From Gemmatimonadota bacterium (GTDB taxonomy: Bacteria > 4572-55 > J002), in the NCBI GenBank assembly GCA_003697105.1, contig RFFQ01000168.1:1-46247 (forward strand): a stretch of DNA of 46,247 nucleotides, given 5' to 3'. The position numbers were made by a program, and so were the translations under genes. Shown piece after piece: positions 24,301 through 39,300 of the stretch. The notes beneath the pieces were generated by a model. It did no database searches. It was not told where the DNA came from and saw nothing but the letters and a program-made list of their open reading frames with translations. Within the stretch, counting starts at the first letter, position 1. The number at the start of each line of letters is the position of its first letter.

Positions 24301-27300
24301 TGTATGTGCGGTCATAGCGGTTATCGCCATTGGGACTAAACGGATTAACAGTGGCTGTCGCATTGGCAATGGTGAGTTCTGCAACCAAAATATTGACCGT
24401 ATCGGAAGCGGCACTGCGGTTACCGACGGCATCCTCCGCATAGGCAAAGATGCTGTTATAATCATCGGCAAGCAGGTTCACCGTTTGGCTGAAATTCCCA
24501 TTGAGTGGGTCCGCCGTTAAGGTCGCGATTTCTTCCAGTGATCCTCCAGCAAGGCGGTATAGATAGACGGTACTGTTCTGTTCGGCATTCCCTTGCACGG
24601 TGTAAGTGGGTTCAGAAGTGGTGATCAGGCTATCGGTATTAGCCAGAGTTGGTCGTGCTGGGGCTTGGGTATCCGTGCGGACACTCCGCTGGGCAAACGC
24701 ACCGGTACCGGCAGTGGTACGGGCAATAATGTCAATCAGATAGGCTTTGGTGGTATCAGCAGGAACCGCCATTTCACCACTTATCCCGGGCTGGGTGTAC
24801 GTCCCGTTCCAAATGATATTTTGGGGATTGAGAGCTTCAAACGCCTGCCGCTCAGGGCTTTGGTAAACAAAATTATCGGGGTCTTGAACATCACGTACTA
24901 CAATCTGCACCGAGCAATCTTGTGACACATTAAAGCTGATTATTGTTTGATCATACAACAAGTCACCATTTGGGCTGAATGGATTCGGCGAGACCGAAAT
25001 GTCACTCAGGTTCATGTCACTCAAACTAACTTGGCGTACAACGGAGTAAGTAGGTCCGTTGCCAAACACGTCATATGCCCGCGCGATCAGGTAGTTTGCT
25101 GAATAGGGTAACTCGACCCCGCTAAATAGGAATTCACCAGTATTCGCGTCGGCAGTCGTTTCCCCCAACGGGATGGGCTGGGTGAGATCGCCGGTTTGGG
25201 GTGGAATCAAATTATTATCATCATCGATAAATAGTTCCACACGCGATTCTCGTTCGGCGGCACCCCGCACATCAATCGTCGCCGAGGTAGTGGGGCTGGG
25301 CAGATTGGCGATAACCGGTACGGCAGGTGGGCGGCGGTCGATTTCCACCGAGCCAAGTCCAGTAGCCGTCAAACCATCTTGGGTGAGCGTTACCCGAAAA
25401 GCAAAGGTGCTGTCGTGCCCATCCGGTACGACATACTGCCCGGAATTGTTTGTACCATCCCACTCAACGGTTTGTGGATTGTAAAACGCAAATTGCTGGT
25501 CACTCACCACCAGATTTTTAAGCACCGGTGGATTATCGGGGTTCGTCTCGATATCGACAATCTCCACACTGACGACACCATCAATGGAGATGTCATAGTT
25601 GAGTTCGGTGGTTTCATAGAAGCCATCTTCATTACCGGGGGCAAAGGTCACCGGAATTGCTTCCAGATTAGAGACATTTACCGGGCTAAGGGTGATGACC
25701 TGTTCCACCGGACTGCTACTATTTCCAACCGGATCGCGGGCAATCACCCGTAGGGTGTCATCGCCGACTTCCAGTTCCACACCGGGGAATTCAAAGCGAC
25801 CAGTCTCATCATTGACGGAGGCTTCTCCGAGCAGGTCGAATCCATCCGAAGAGGGTGTATTTAGGTAGATTTCGATTGTAGCACCCGGTTCGGCAGAGCC
25901 GGAGACAGTCACTGGCGACGAGGTTCGAGGGGAAGCTATCGCATCCAATACCGGCGGGTCTGGTGCGAACACATCAATATAAACGGGAGTTTCAATCTGC
26001 CCAAAGAAATCATCATTGACTTCATCATAGATATCCAAAATAAACCGGTAGTTGAACAAGCCGGGGTCTTGCCACGCGTAATCACCGGTAAAGAAGTTCC
26101 GCCCATCCCACCAGACTTCATGTCCTTCATTTTGGTTTTCGACGAAAAACTCATAAAAATCACCCGATGTAGCGCCGGTCAAAAAGTCAACGGGTTGGCT
26201 GCCGGTTAGTGTAACCACCCGCACCCGGATATTCGCACCTTCATTCGTGGTAAAGCGCACCCGGGCTCGATCTGCGTAATTATCCCCATTGGGACTAAAC
26301 GGATTCGGCACGACCGGCGGATCGAGGAACGCAATTTGGGCGGTACGGCGGTACTTCCGCACTTGATCCACCGGCGGCGTTGCCGAGCGGTTACCGAACG
26401 GGTCAACCGCGAAGATGAAGAAGAAATTCGCCCCTTCATTCACAGGAATGCCTGAAATTGAGAAAGTGCCCAGGTCATCAGCCGTACCTTCCGCAACCAG
26501 TTGCGGGTTCGTATTATCCAGATTGGCAAACAGACTATCATCATCAACATAAATTTCAATTGCCGAACCGGATTCCGTTGCTAACCCTTCAATCGTAATT
26601 TGATCCACATTGACAATGTAACTGCCCGGAATGGTGCGCGTCACAAACGGAATGGGGGGCGGTGCATTATCCACATTGACCACACCCCGCACACTGGCTA
26701 ATGCGCCACTGGTTCGGGCGGTAATCCGGTAGAAGAAAGGTTCTTCCCGATTTTGGGCGACATAAAAGCCCAGTGAATCACGCCCGTTCCAGCCAACCGA
26801 TTGGGTAAATCCCGGAAAGTTAAAGGTGTAATCTTGCAACAACCGAATTTCCTGCCCAAACGAATTTTCAATCGCCACCCGCACCGAACAATTTTGTGAC
26901 ACTTGGTATTGAATCTGAACACTATCCAAAATAGTGTCGTGATTTTGGGGAGAAAAGGTTTCGGGTTGGGCAGAATGGTCTTCAATCCGTAAATCGGTCA
27001 GGATCACCGCCCGTGGAGTTGACGGATCGGAGACATTTCCCTGCTCATCTGTTGCCACAGCAAAGAGGTAATTTGTGCCCACATGAGGCGAACCGGTATT
27101 ATCCACCAGATTTACGCCGGTAATCGTAAACGTACCGGTAATACCATCGGTTGTACCCGTACCTTGCAACGTGCGCGGGGTAATATCGCCACTATTGCTG
27201 AACGTCGGGTCGTCATCCACGTAAATTTGGATAGTGGTACCCCCTTCGGCGGTACCAAAGACATCAATACTCGAGGTGGCGAAAGACGACCCCGCTTCCG

Positions 27301-30300
27301 GTTCGATAATAGCCGGTGCGGGGGGTTCATCCGTATCAATAATCGCGGTGGTGACATCATCCGCGCTAAAATCACCGCTGGTGGCAATCACCCGGATCAG
27401 ATACGCCCCATCCGCCACAACACTACCGGCATTATTCCGCCCATTCCATGCAAAGGTTTGCGGGCTGAGGACAGCATACTGGCGACCGAGCAAGGTGTCC
27501 AGAACGGCATTCGCCGGATTATCAATCGGTGCAATCCGAACCCGAATATCGGCATCCTGAGAGATACCATAGCTAACCGTTGTAAAATCGGAACGTCCAT
27601 CACCATTGGGGCTGAACGCATTGGGTGTCGCACTGATTTCCGTGATAAAGAGATCGGTCAAGACGGCCAGAACTTTGGTCGAAATTGGACCGGTATTGAA
27701 GTAGGCATCCGTGGCACTTGCCCAGATATAGTTTGTGCCGATTTGGAGGGGCACAGAGGCTTCAAATACACCGGTCTGGGCATTGGCGGTGGTTTCACCC
27801 ACCAAAACCGGATTGACGAGATCGGTGGTATCGGGATCGGTGTAAATTTCAACGATTGCGTTCGGTTCTGCTGTTCCGCGCACGGTAATGGATTGAGCCG
27901 TAGCATACGTGGTATCCCCCGGAGCGGGGAAGTTAAAGACCGGTGCGGCAGGCGGTGTCACATCTACAATCACCCGCTGGCGGGTCTGGACGGTATTATT
28001 TCCATTGCCGACCGCTTGGATAAAGAAGAAGTAATCGGTCACATTCGGCAGAATCGATGCGGGTGAAGGTGCCCATGTCACCGTTTGGGGATTAATTTCC
28101 GGATCGAGCATGACATTATTTAGCAAGGTGGCACCGGGTAAGTCGTTGAAAATCCCGCCACTGTAATACTGCATTTTCACGGTCACCAATGCCGCTTCAC
28201 TGATTTCAAAACTGAGCCGGGCTTGTTCTAAGATGTTGTCGCCATTCGGGCTGAATGCTTCCGGTGGAGCGGGTACAACTGCCGCATTTTCCACCACCAG
28301 TCCACTAATTTGAAGTTCATCCGTTACAGCGAAACCGGATTCATTGTAGTACGCATCCCGCGCTTTCACATGAACAAAATTACTGCCTTCATTGAGTTCA
28401 ACCGGTGCTTCCCACTGTCCGGTTAGCGCATCCGCGGTGACCTCCGTTACAAAATCCGTATCCGTGGGGGGCGCGTTGGTATCGGTGCGGTACAACAGCA
28501 CCGTCGCCGAGGGTTCCGCCGTACCACGCAAGGTAAACGGATTAACCCGAACCAATTGCGCCGCACCGTTGGTGATTACCGGCGTCCCCGGAGCCGTGCG
28601 ATCAATTTCAAGCGGTACAAACACTTCCGTAAACACATTGCCATCCAGAACCGATTCCGCTCTGAATTTGAGAACGTATGGTCCGGTTGATAACGTTTGG
28701 GAGGCACTTCCCGGCACCTCGCACGTGCCACTGACACGACCGCGACCATCCCACACAAAGGTGTGCGGATTCAACTCGCTCTGGACCCCATTCTGTTGGG
28801 CAACAAAGCGGTAATTCTGCCCGAGACTATCCGCCCAGCAGATGCGGACATTGGCATCTTCGGAGACATCATACGTGATCGTGGTGGTGCGCGGAAATCC
28901 ATCTGGATTGAAAACCGGCGCGGAAATGGACGTTACCGTAAAGCTAATATCCGTTAAAATAACTTTGCGAACATAATTATCGGTAAACGTACTGGGGTTC
29001 GAGGGTGCTAACGGCGGATCGGATAGATTACCGGCCACATCGCGTACCCGCGTAAAGAACCAGTTTTCGCCGGGTTCAACCGGCACGGAGGTTTCAAAGA
29101 AGCCGGTTTGCGCATCGGCGGTCACTTCCGCTACCAGCACCGGCGCCGCGGCGGTTTCCGTCGAGCCCGGCGGATAGAACGGATTTTGACGCGGATTATA
29201 ATCATCATCCCGATAAATATAGACAATTGAACTGCGTTCTGCCGCGCCTTGTAGTGTAATAGACGTTTCAGAGGTGGAGCGCACCGGTTCATTGAGCAAA
29301 GCCGCCGCCGGCGGAACCAGATCGCTGGAAACCGTACCGAGTACTTCGGCACGAACCGGTGAGCCGCTCGGGTTCGGGCTAAGACGAATCCGGTAGCGAA
29401 AATCTCGCACTTCCGCATTGACGGGAATCGTAACCGACCCATTGGGGAATTGGATATCCAGCGGCACACCCCCTAATTGCAGACCATCGCTATAACTACG
29501 TAATTCATGATCCCATTCGGTAGGTGTCGTCAGATCATCAAATTGAATCCGCACATACGCATCTTGCGAAAGTTCATAGCTCAACACCGTATAATCGTTA
29601 AATCCATTACCTAAACCATTGCCACTTTCCGGGCTAAACGGTGTCGGCAACGCACTATGGCTCGTTACATTGAGGATCGAAAGAACAACTGTATCCGCCA
29701 CCGAAGGTGCCGAAGTATTAAACACCGCATCGGTTGCCGTTACAAACAGGCCATAGGGGATTCCCGCCTGCGGGATCGTCACCGGAATCGAAAAATTGCC
29801 CACCGCATCGGAATTACCGCTGTTGACCACGGTGGTATCGCTCCCCTCGCTATATAGATAAACCTCCACGGTCGAATTGGGGTCTGTCAAGCCTTCCACG
29901 TTGAGATTCGCTGATGGAATAATGGGGTCTAGGTCGAATAATGTCGGGCGAGTCGGAGCCCGAAGGTCCATCACAAACGCCCCAAAAACCGGCGGGGATA
30001 CGCGCCGCTGATCGCCGGCGGTGATTCGGAAGCGGTAGATCGTCTCCGCACTATCGATAATACCTCCCGCCCCATTCCAATATTCGCGGAGGGTGACCCC
30101 ACCCGGGCGATACTCTCCTTGAATCAGCGTATCGACGGGAGTTCCACTTTGATTCAAAATCACAATAGTGACTGAATCCGCACCTGCATCGGGAGTAATC
30201 ACGTATTCCACGGCGACGCTATCCAAACGCCCATCCGCATTGGGTGAAAAGACTTCTGGATTGGCAGTGGCGGAAACAACACCCACCTGCGAATAAAAGA

Positions 30301-33300
30301 CAAATCCCGTATCTGCCGGACTCGGTCCATTGAAGACCGCATCAATTGCTTCCACAAATAGATAATTATCTTCCGTATCTTCTAACAATTGAACGCCATT
30401 GACGGTAAAATTACCAGTAATATCCTCCGCAACAGCCTCATTGGTCTGTTGGATGGGTGGAGTCGCATCATTCCCCTGTACAAAAAGGGAATCATCATCT
30501 ACCCAAACCCGGATAGTGGCACCGGGTTCAGCAACCCCAAACACATCCACCGTTGCTTGAATCACCGGACTTGCCGGACGGGTGCCCGAAATACGCGGTT
30601 GTGGTGGAGCTTGGTTATCCACAATAACCGACTGGGTTTGCGAGAAGACAATATCGCCCACCCGCACCGTCACGGTGTAGAGAAAAACGCTGGTCGAATC
30701 TTGCGCGACAAAATTCCCATTTTGATCCCGCCCATCCCAGACCACTTGCTGCGGGTTTGCGGCGGCATAACGATTCGAGGAATCGATCACGGCAATGGGC
30801 GTATTGGGGTCCTCGATACGGAAAATGGAAACGCGGGTAGAGCAATCTTCCGAAACATTAAAGGTAATGGTGGTAAAATCAAACAATCCATTTGTATCTG
30901 CCGGGGAGAAGGTAGCCGGCGTCGCGGTTAGATTTTCAATGCGGACTTCGCTCAACGTCACATGGACGGGAGTGCTGAGGGTATCGCTATTGCCTACCGC
31001 ATCGGTTGTAATAACGGTGATATAGTTATTACCTACTTCTAAATTGACATTTTCAGTGGAAAATAAACCGGTCACATCATCAGCATCTTGGATATCCCCT
31101 TGATCTACCGGTGGGGTGACATCACCCGGTTGAACAAATAGCGAGTCATTATCAACAAAAATTTGGATACTGGCGCCGGCTTCCGTTCGACCCGCCACCC
31201 GAATCGGATTTTGATTGACAAAAATATCCTGCGGTGGATACGTCACAATCAAGGTCTGTGGGGCTTCGGTATCAATCACAAAGGTACCCCGACCGGAGGT
31301 CGTGAAGTTTTGCAATTCCGCCACGATGAGGAATTGGTACACCCCATCGTCTAAAATCCCATCATTATTCGCATCGTAAGTCGGATTATTGACCCAAGCG
31401 GCGTTCAACGTACCGTCCCACGTTTCGGCGCTGTTTAGCACTTGAAATCGTTGTTGCCGCTCAATAACCGTTGCCAGCGTATCCACATCGGCCAAGTCTT
31501 TGATATAGACCGAAACAAGGGCATCATCCGAAAGTGAATAGGAAATGGTAATAAGGTCAAATAGCGCATCCCCGTTTGGCGAAAATCGCTCTGGAGTGGC
31601 TTGTTGGTTGCTGATGGCTAAATCGGTGAGGCGCACCCGTAAGGTATCCGAATACCCGGAGTAATTGCCGACCGGGTCTAAGGATCGCGCCGAAATATAG
31701 TTATAACCGCTGGCAAGAGGGATATCCGCCTCAAACCGTCCATCCACATCGGCAACCGGTAAAGTGCCTTCCAGCAAATTACGCCCGTTGTCATTATCAA
31801 CCCAAATTTCGATTTCTGCCCCAGGTTCAGCGCCACTCCCGCGCAAAACAACCGATTCCGTGGAGACCACCGAATCTCCCAAGACGGTAATCAGCGGAGT
31901 CGGCGGCGACAACAAGTCCGCTTGGACAAATCCCGTACCGGTTGCCACCAGGTCACCCACCTGTGCAGAGACCACAAACCGGTACAGCGTTTCGGAACTA
32001 TCCGTGGCGGCAATCTGTCCGGCGTTGTTTTGCCCGTTCCAAATTTCATTGATAACGACACCCCCTCGCCGGAACTGATCCGTAATCAGATTGCGCACCA
32101 GCGTATCCGTTTGTGCATCATAAATATCGATAGAAACGGATGCCCCGTTGGGATCAGAAATTTGATACTGAATATTGGTCACATCCACAATTCCGTCGCC
32201 GTTCGGGCTAAACGGGTCGGGTAAGGCTTGTACGGAAGCCAAATTCAGATCGGCAACGGTTAAAATAATAAAATTAGAAAATCCGGATCGATTTCCAACC
32301 GGATCGACTGCGCGGGCATAGATTGAGTTCACGCCCTGATTGAGGGTCAGATCGGCGCTGAATGTTCCATCTTCATTGAGGGAAAATTCGCCCTGTAAGA
32401 GGCGCTGAGAATTTTGGGGCGTGCTATCCCCATCAGCTTCAACCCAAATCTGAACTACGGTTGTGGGATCAAAATCCGCATCAATGGGCACAAATCCATC
32501 GATGGTCAAATTGGTCACAGTGAACAATGTATCTTCTGGGGCGATAAGTACCGGTGCTTGGGGCGGAGTGCGATCCACCGTGACATAGTCTTCCCGATAG
32601 ACTTCACGTTGCCCATCATTTGCGATAATACGGGCACGGTATAAGCCGGAGGCAACCAATGCTCCGGTGCTATCCTGACCATTCCAAATACGCCGGTTGG
32701 GGTTATTGCCAATCAACTGGTATTGGGCGGGTAAGCGGTGCACCAGATTTCCACTGGCTTCGTTATAAATATGGACCGAGACTGAGCAATTTTTGCTCAG
32801 GCTATAGCGAATCACCGTACTATCTTTGACACCATTTCCATCGGGTCCGAACGGGTTGGGGGAGATCGCCAGATCATTGATCTGGATCGTGCTTAAATTG
32901 ACCGTTCGTAGCGCCGACCGGGCGGACGGATTCCGTTGGGCATCGCGTGCAATGGCAAAGAGGTCATTATCCCCTTCCACCAATCCCGTAATCGTAAACT
33001 CAAAGTTTCCATTGGTCTCGTCTGCTGTACCCGAACCCATGAGGGTGCTATCACCATTGGCTTCCAGCCGGTAGATTTCCACCGTGGCGCTGCGTTCGGC
33101 GGCACCTTCCACCGTAATCGAGGAGGTCACTACCGGTGAGGCGGGCGCCGCAAAGAAGGGGGGCGGCGGGGGGCGGTTATCCACCCGAATAACATTATCA
33201 TTGGAGACAAATTGATAGTTTTCAATCGATCCCTGAATCGTAAGCTTAAACGTTGTGTCAATCGGTGCACCTACTGCGCTGCCCGGCTGGCCGCCATTTA

Positions 33301-36300
33301 CACGCCCATCCCATTGGATAAGTTGGTCGCCGGCGGTCTGGTAAACGGGACCATAACTCCACACCAAATTGGTTTCCGTGGCGTCATAGACAAAAACCCG
33401 CACACTACAATCCGCACTGAGCGTATATTCAATTTGGACACTATCGTTGAAGGCATCCCCATTGGGTGAGAAGGGGTTCGGCAACAGGGTGACATTTGCA
33501 ATACTCAGCTCCGTTAGGGTCAATTGGACAACATTGGAATAATCCGTCGGGTTACTATTGCCCACCGCATCCACGGTGATACCGTAAACATCATAATCCC
33601 CGGGTTCATCCAGCGGAACACTGACCTCAAACTGACCCGTCTCCGTCACATCCACGCTGAGAGTCTCCACAATGATATTGTTTGCCGGGGTCGAATCACC
33701 AAACGCTTCGATAAAAATTTGGACCGTAGCGCCCGGTTCAGCGGAGCCGGTCAATGTCACCGGACTTTCGGAAACTGTCGTGAATAGCGGTTGGTTGAGC
33801 TGCGGCGCTTCCGGAGCAGTTAAATCCACTTCCACCAGCGCGGTTTGACTCACGGGGACCGTATTTGCATTAAATCGAGCACTGATCAACACGCCAAAGA
33901 CATCACTGGAATCAACAAACCCATCGCCGTTGGGGTCCACCTCATCTTGTAGGGTTTGGGTGACGGCATCAACCGAGCCGTCCCAAATGCGAGAGCGCAG
34001 CGAGTTCGGTGTTTCAGCAACCGATCCATCCAGAATCGTCTGAATAACACTATCGACACTGCCCTTAAAAATCTGTAAGGTCACAAAAACATCATTCGCT
34101 TGGGCAGAGTTGATCTGGTAACGGATAAACGTCCGGTCTAGTACATTGTTGGAATCTGGGCTAAACGGGGTCGGTTCAACGGTGAGGGTACCCACAGAGA
34201 GGTCAGAATAAAATACTTCGTAAGGTGCGATCATCCGGGTGGGTCCGTTACCGACCGCATCTAATGCTTGAGTTGTGATGTAATTGGTAATACCGGGTAA
34301 CAAGTTCACCGTACCGCTGTATGTGCCTGTGGGGGACAATGCGGTTGTGGTGGCACTTTCCTGAAGAATTGGTGGGGTATTATCCAACGAATCCACAAAA
34401 ACGGCATCATCATCCACATAAAATTCGACGGTTGCTTCCGGTTCGGTAATCCCTTCCACGAGAATCGACGGTTGGGTCACCGGTGATGCGGGGACGGTAC
34501 GATTGATGGAGATCAAGCCCGGGGCGCGGGTATCCACTCGCACCACACCACTGGCAGAGACCGTGGTGGTGGAATCGGTCGCCGCCACAGCGGTAATTTG
34601 GTAGCGATAAAGCCGGTCGGTGCCATCCGGGGGATAAAACGGTGCGGCATAATTCACGGAATCTCGCCCATCCCAGAAGAGTTGTTGGCTACCAACCGCC
34701 GAAAATTGAAGCGTGCTATCCAGCAAAGTCCAAACGGGCGCTGTGCCACCGACTTCAAAGATTTGAACGGTTACATAGGCATCCAACGACAACTCATAAC
34801 TGATAACGGTGCTATCAACCACCCCATCGGCATTCGGGCTGAACGGATCGGGTTCAACGTTCACATTTGCAATATTGAGCGGGCTGAGAATCACGCGGAA
34901 CGGATCCGACGCCACAGAGGTATTCCCTTGCGGGTCGGTTGCCAGTGCAAACACATAATTATTGCCCGGCACCAAGTTTACACCGCTTTGTTGCCACTGA
35001 CCCACATTGTCGGCGGTTGTTTCACCGATCAGTTGGGGTTGGTCGCCGCGTTCGGTGGCTTCGGTAAAATTATCATCATCATCAACCCATACTTCAATGG
35101 TGTTATTCGGGTCTGACACACCTTCGACAGTAATCGGCGTCTGGGTAACGGGTGAGCGGGGGATAGATCGGGCAATGGTCGGTTGTACCGGAGGTTGGGT
35201 ATCGATTGTGACGGCTAACGAAGTGGAAGCAGAAAGCCCGCTGGGCAAGTTCGCATCAATCCGGATCAGATAAAACCCATCATCAGCGATACCATTGTTA
35301 TCCGCATCGGCATAGGTGGAATCTGTACGCCCATCCCACCGGACGACATGCGGATTCAGCACTTCGTAGAGAAATGTACGGGGCTGAAGTGTTCGCACCA
35401 AGCGTCCATCGGGGAGCTCGACTCGCACCGTAACCGAACAATCTGTGCTGACTTCAAAGGTAACGGTGGTGCTATCAAAAATCCCATCCCCTACCGGCAC
35501 GGCACCCGTCGCCGGACTAAAAATAGACGGCACAGCTTCAGGGTTATTGATCGTCAAATCCGGGGAGAAGAAGGTATATACTTGATTGGAAGCACTCGCT
35601 CGATTCCCTACGGCATCCCGGGCAATCGCGTAGATAAAGTTATCACCGGTAGTACTGGCAGATTCTGACTCATACAGTTGCACCGGTGTCGTAAACGAAC
35701 CTTGCTCCGGGATTTCCACAATTTGGCGCAACAAAGGTGGAGTAAAATCATTGGACTGGTTGATCACACTATCATCATCCACATAAACATAGGCAAAACT
35801 ACTGGCATCGCCCGCACCTTCTACCGTAATTGGATTGACTGTTGTGACAGAATCCGGTTGTGTTAGCCGAATGATTGCCGGTGGTACATTATCCACAATC
35901 ACCGGAGCGAACCCGGTCACCGTAATGTTCCCATTCTTCAACACAATTTCAAAACGAAACGGGTGATTTTCCGTATCCGGAACATTGATACCGCTAACCG
36001 AGGTATCCGGTTGCCACGATTGGACATGCGTCACTCCGCCGATCCGGAAAGCGGACGTCAGCAACGTATCGACTCTCGTTCCGGTGAGGGCATCTTGCAC
36101 ATAAATACTGACACTGTCCACATCTTCGGAGAGTGTGTATTCCAAAAAGGTTTCATCCAGCGTATTATCACCATTCGGACTAAATACAAACGGCGTCGCG
36201 ATAGCCTCATCAATATTTAATTCGGTTAGGCGGATACGCAACAAAGTGGAGGCACTGGCCGCGGAACGATTCCCGGCGGCATCGGTCACAAAACCGTACA

Positions 36301-39300
36301 CATCATACGATCCGGCGCCTTCTAATTGGAAGTCGAGGGTGAATCGACCGCTCTCGGTGAGTGTACCTTCTGCCCCCGTTGGAGAGACGGCTAACTGGTT
36401 GCCAATAATGCCATCTCCGTCATTTTCCCGGTAGAGTTTCACGAACGCGTTCGGTTCCGCATATCCTTCTAGTTGGAAGCTATTCAACGCCGTGAGGGTA
36501 TCTTGAATCCCATCGCCATCCAAGTCAAACGAAATATGGAGAGTATCTGGTGGGATGTTATCGACCCGGACAAAGCCCGGTGCACTTTGAACCACCGTGC
36601 CATTATCATCTAAAGCATAGACGATATACCGATATTGGATGTCAATGTTACCGGGATTTGCCGGCGCCCAAACCAGTGAATTCGGGTTATTGACCACAAA
36701 TTGTTGTCCGGTACGTACGGTATCACGGATGCTCGTCGCATTGATCCGGTTAAACACAATCCAAACGGAATCGGCATCAGCACTGAGATTGTAAATAATC
36801 CGGGTTTGATCGCGGAAACCATCATCATTGGGAGAAATGGCGTCTAATGACTGCCCCAGCAGTTCTATGGAGAGTGACGTGCGATAAATACTATCCGGTA
36901 GGGAGAATGCCGAGACATTCCCCACAGGATCAAGGGCACGCACAATAAAGCGGTTCCAGCCGGTATCTAAGGGGAAATCCGTCACTTGCCAGACGCCGGT
37001 GAAGGGGTCTGAGACGGGGTTTGTTCCCACATCCACCAGTGTGGTATCCCGAGAGCCGTCCTCATTCACGGTAATGCGATAAATTTCGACTTCCGCCCCG
37101 CCTTCAGAGACCGCGCCTTGCAAAGTGGTGGTTTCGCGAGTGGTGGTTTCGTCCTCAATGGTCAAAACAACTTCATCCGGGGCTTCTCGGTCCACCCGAA
37201 TGGTGCGGTACGCCACCGCTTCTACGCCAGTACCCGCCTGACGCGCCGTAATTCGGAAGAAATAGGTCGAATCCTCTCCAGCACTAAAGCCGGCAGCGGA
37301 TAACCCTTGTCCTTGCCAAATCCGCTCCTGCGGGTTATTCGATTCAAGTTCAAAGGCGTTCGGCGTTTCAACTGCCGCGACAACACTGCTCGGTGTGCCA
37401 TCAGGGTTGATCCGGAGCACGTCCACTGAAACCGTCGCATCATCCGAAAGGTTGTATGATAGCAACGTCCGATCAGCAAAACCATCCCCATCCGTCGGGT
37501 TTGGGAGACCCGGGCTGAACGGGTTGGGAGAAATACTGTTCACACTGATGTTAAACGAGGATAAAATCGCCACGAGTGCCGTATCCGACGGGGCAAATAG
37601 TACGCGCGAGATGGGTGAAATATTGCCCACGGCATCAACTACCCGCGCCGAAACCAAGTTCCGTCCATCATAAATCGGGACGGTCGTCGCGGTAAATTCT
37701 CCCAACGGGTCAATGGTAATCCCCGTTAGACTATCGACGCGTGCAATCTGATTTTCATCGGTATAGTGGGTGTAAATCCGCAAACTGGCACCGGGCTCTG
37801 CCGTACCGCTGACGGTAATCGGTTGACTGGTAAAAAGCGAGTCAGAAAATGGGTTTAGCGTCGGTGCGCTGGGCGCTTGCAAATCCAAGACGACTTGTAC
37901 CTGTTCCGAGATAAAATAGGTATCGTTAGAATCTTGTTTAGCGGTAAATCGGATATTGTACACCCGTTGTTCACCCACCAGCGCGGGGAACGCACCAGCG
38001 GGACCGCCCCACGTAAAGCTATTGATGCCTGCCGGTTGGTTAATGAACCCGGTACCTCCGACCGTCACACCGGTAAACGCATCTTCTATGGTCACCGCTA
38101 CCTGCGCCGCTTGAGACAACCCATATTGCACCCGCACGGAATCCCGAATATTATCCCCGTTCGGGCTAAACCGGTCAAACAGGGCGGTGGGAAGTTGGGT
38201 AAATGAAAGTGAAATTTTGCGCAAGAAAATGGGGTCCGAAATGGCACTATCGGCAACGGTCTGCCAGCTATTAAACATTTCATCAGTCACGGTGACAAAC
38301 ACATAATTCACCCCATCATTCAACTGATCCGGGTTGATCGACGCGGTAAAAATACCATCGTCATCGCTGATTACTGAGGTGAGAAACACCGGTGGGGTGG
38401 AATCCGAAGTTTTTTGAACAAATGACGAGTCATCGTCATCAAAATAGAAATCAATGGTGGCGTTGACTTCTGGTAAACCGCGTTGATCGGTTACCGTTCC
38501 CCGTAACAAGATGGTTTCCGTAATAATGGAATCTGGCTGGATCAAAATTGGTTTTGCTGACGGTGCGTTATCTAATATTAGGATACCTTCGGCACTGGCT
38601 TGCACCGCATCGGGGTCTTCGATATCAACGGCTAAAATTTGGTATCGCAGGGTTTCACGATGGTTATTGGGTGGGGCAACGGCCGCACCGCCTCCAACAC
38701 CCCAATCCAGCCCGCGCGCATAGCCGTTCCACGTCAGTTCTTGCGGATTTTCGGATTCCCGCTGAAGAACTCGCGTTTCCGGCAGACCCGGAGTTTGGGT
38801 TAGGACGGTTCCATCTTCCCGCGTAATCGTCACGGTCACATTAGCATCTTCGGACAAATTATACCGGAAGATGACATTATCCCGCAAGTTATCGCCATTC
38901 GGGCTGAACCCTGGGGTGAGGTCCCGGAACGTCGGTGAAATCGAGGTCACATTGATGTTCAAGGTGGAAAGATTTGTCCGGTAGTTGGCATCATTTTTCT
39001 GCACGGTACGCAAGGCTTCAATGGAAGAGTTACCATAAGGGTCTGTAGCAACTGCCCAAAAATAACGCCATCCTTCTGGATTTTCATCCAAAGTCCCTAA
39101 CCGGAGCGAGACCGCAGCGGTAAAAAATTGACCGGTCTCATCCGCAATAATGTTCCCCGTAATTGCCTGCAACGGCAAAGAACCGGAAGTTTCATTGACA
39201 AACAGAGAATCATCATCCACATAAATTTGAACTTCGCTACCGGGTTCAGCAATTCCCGCAATAGAGATCGGAAAAGAGGTTACGGAGGGTCCGGCAAAAT

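Noticed and set aside
27083-28066. Long open frame (327 codons) on the plus strand, opposite the giant gene
   Set aside because: It lies antisense to well-supported Ig repeats, its sequence is rich in Arg, Ile, Gly and His as expected of a reverse-complement shadow, and similar shadows recur at every repeat.
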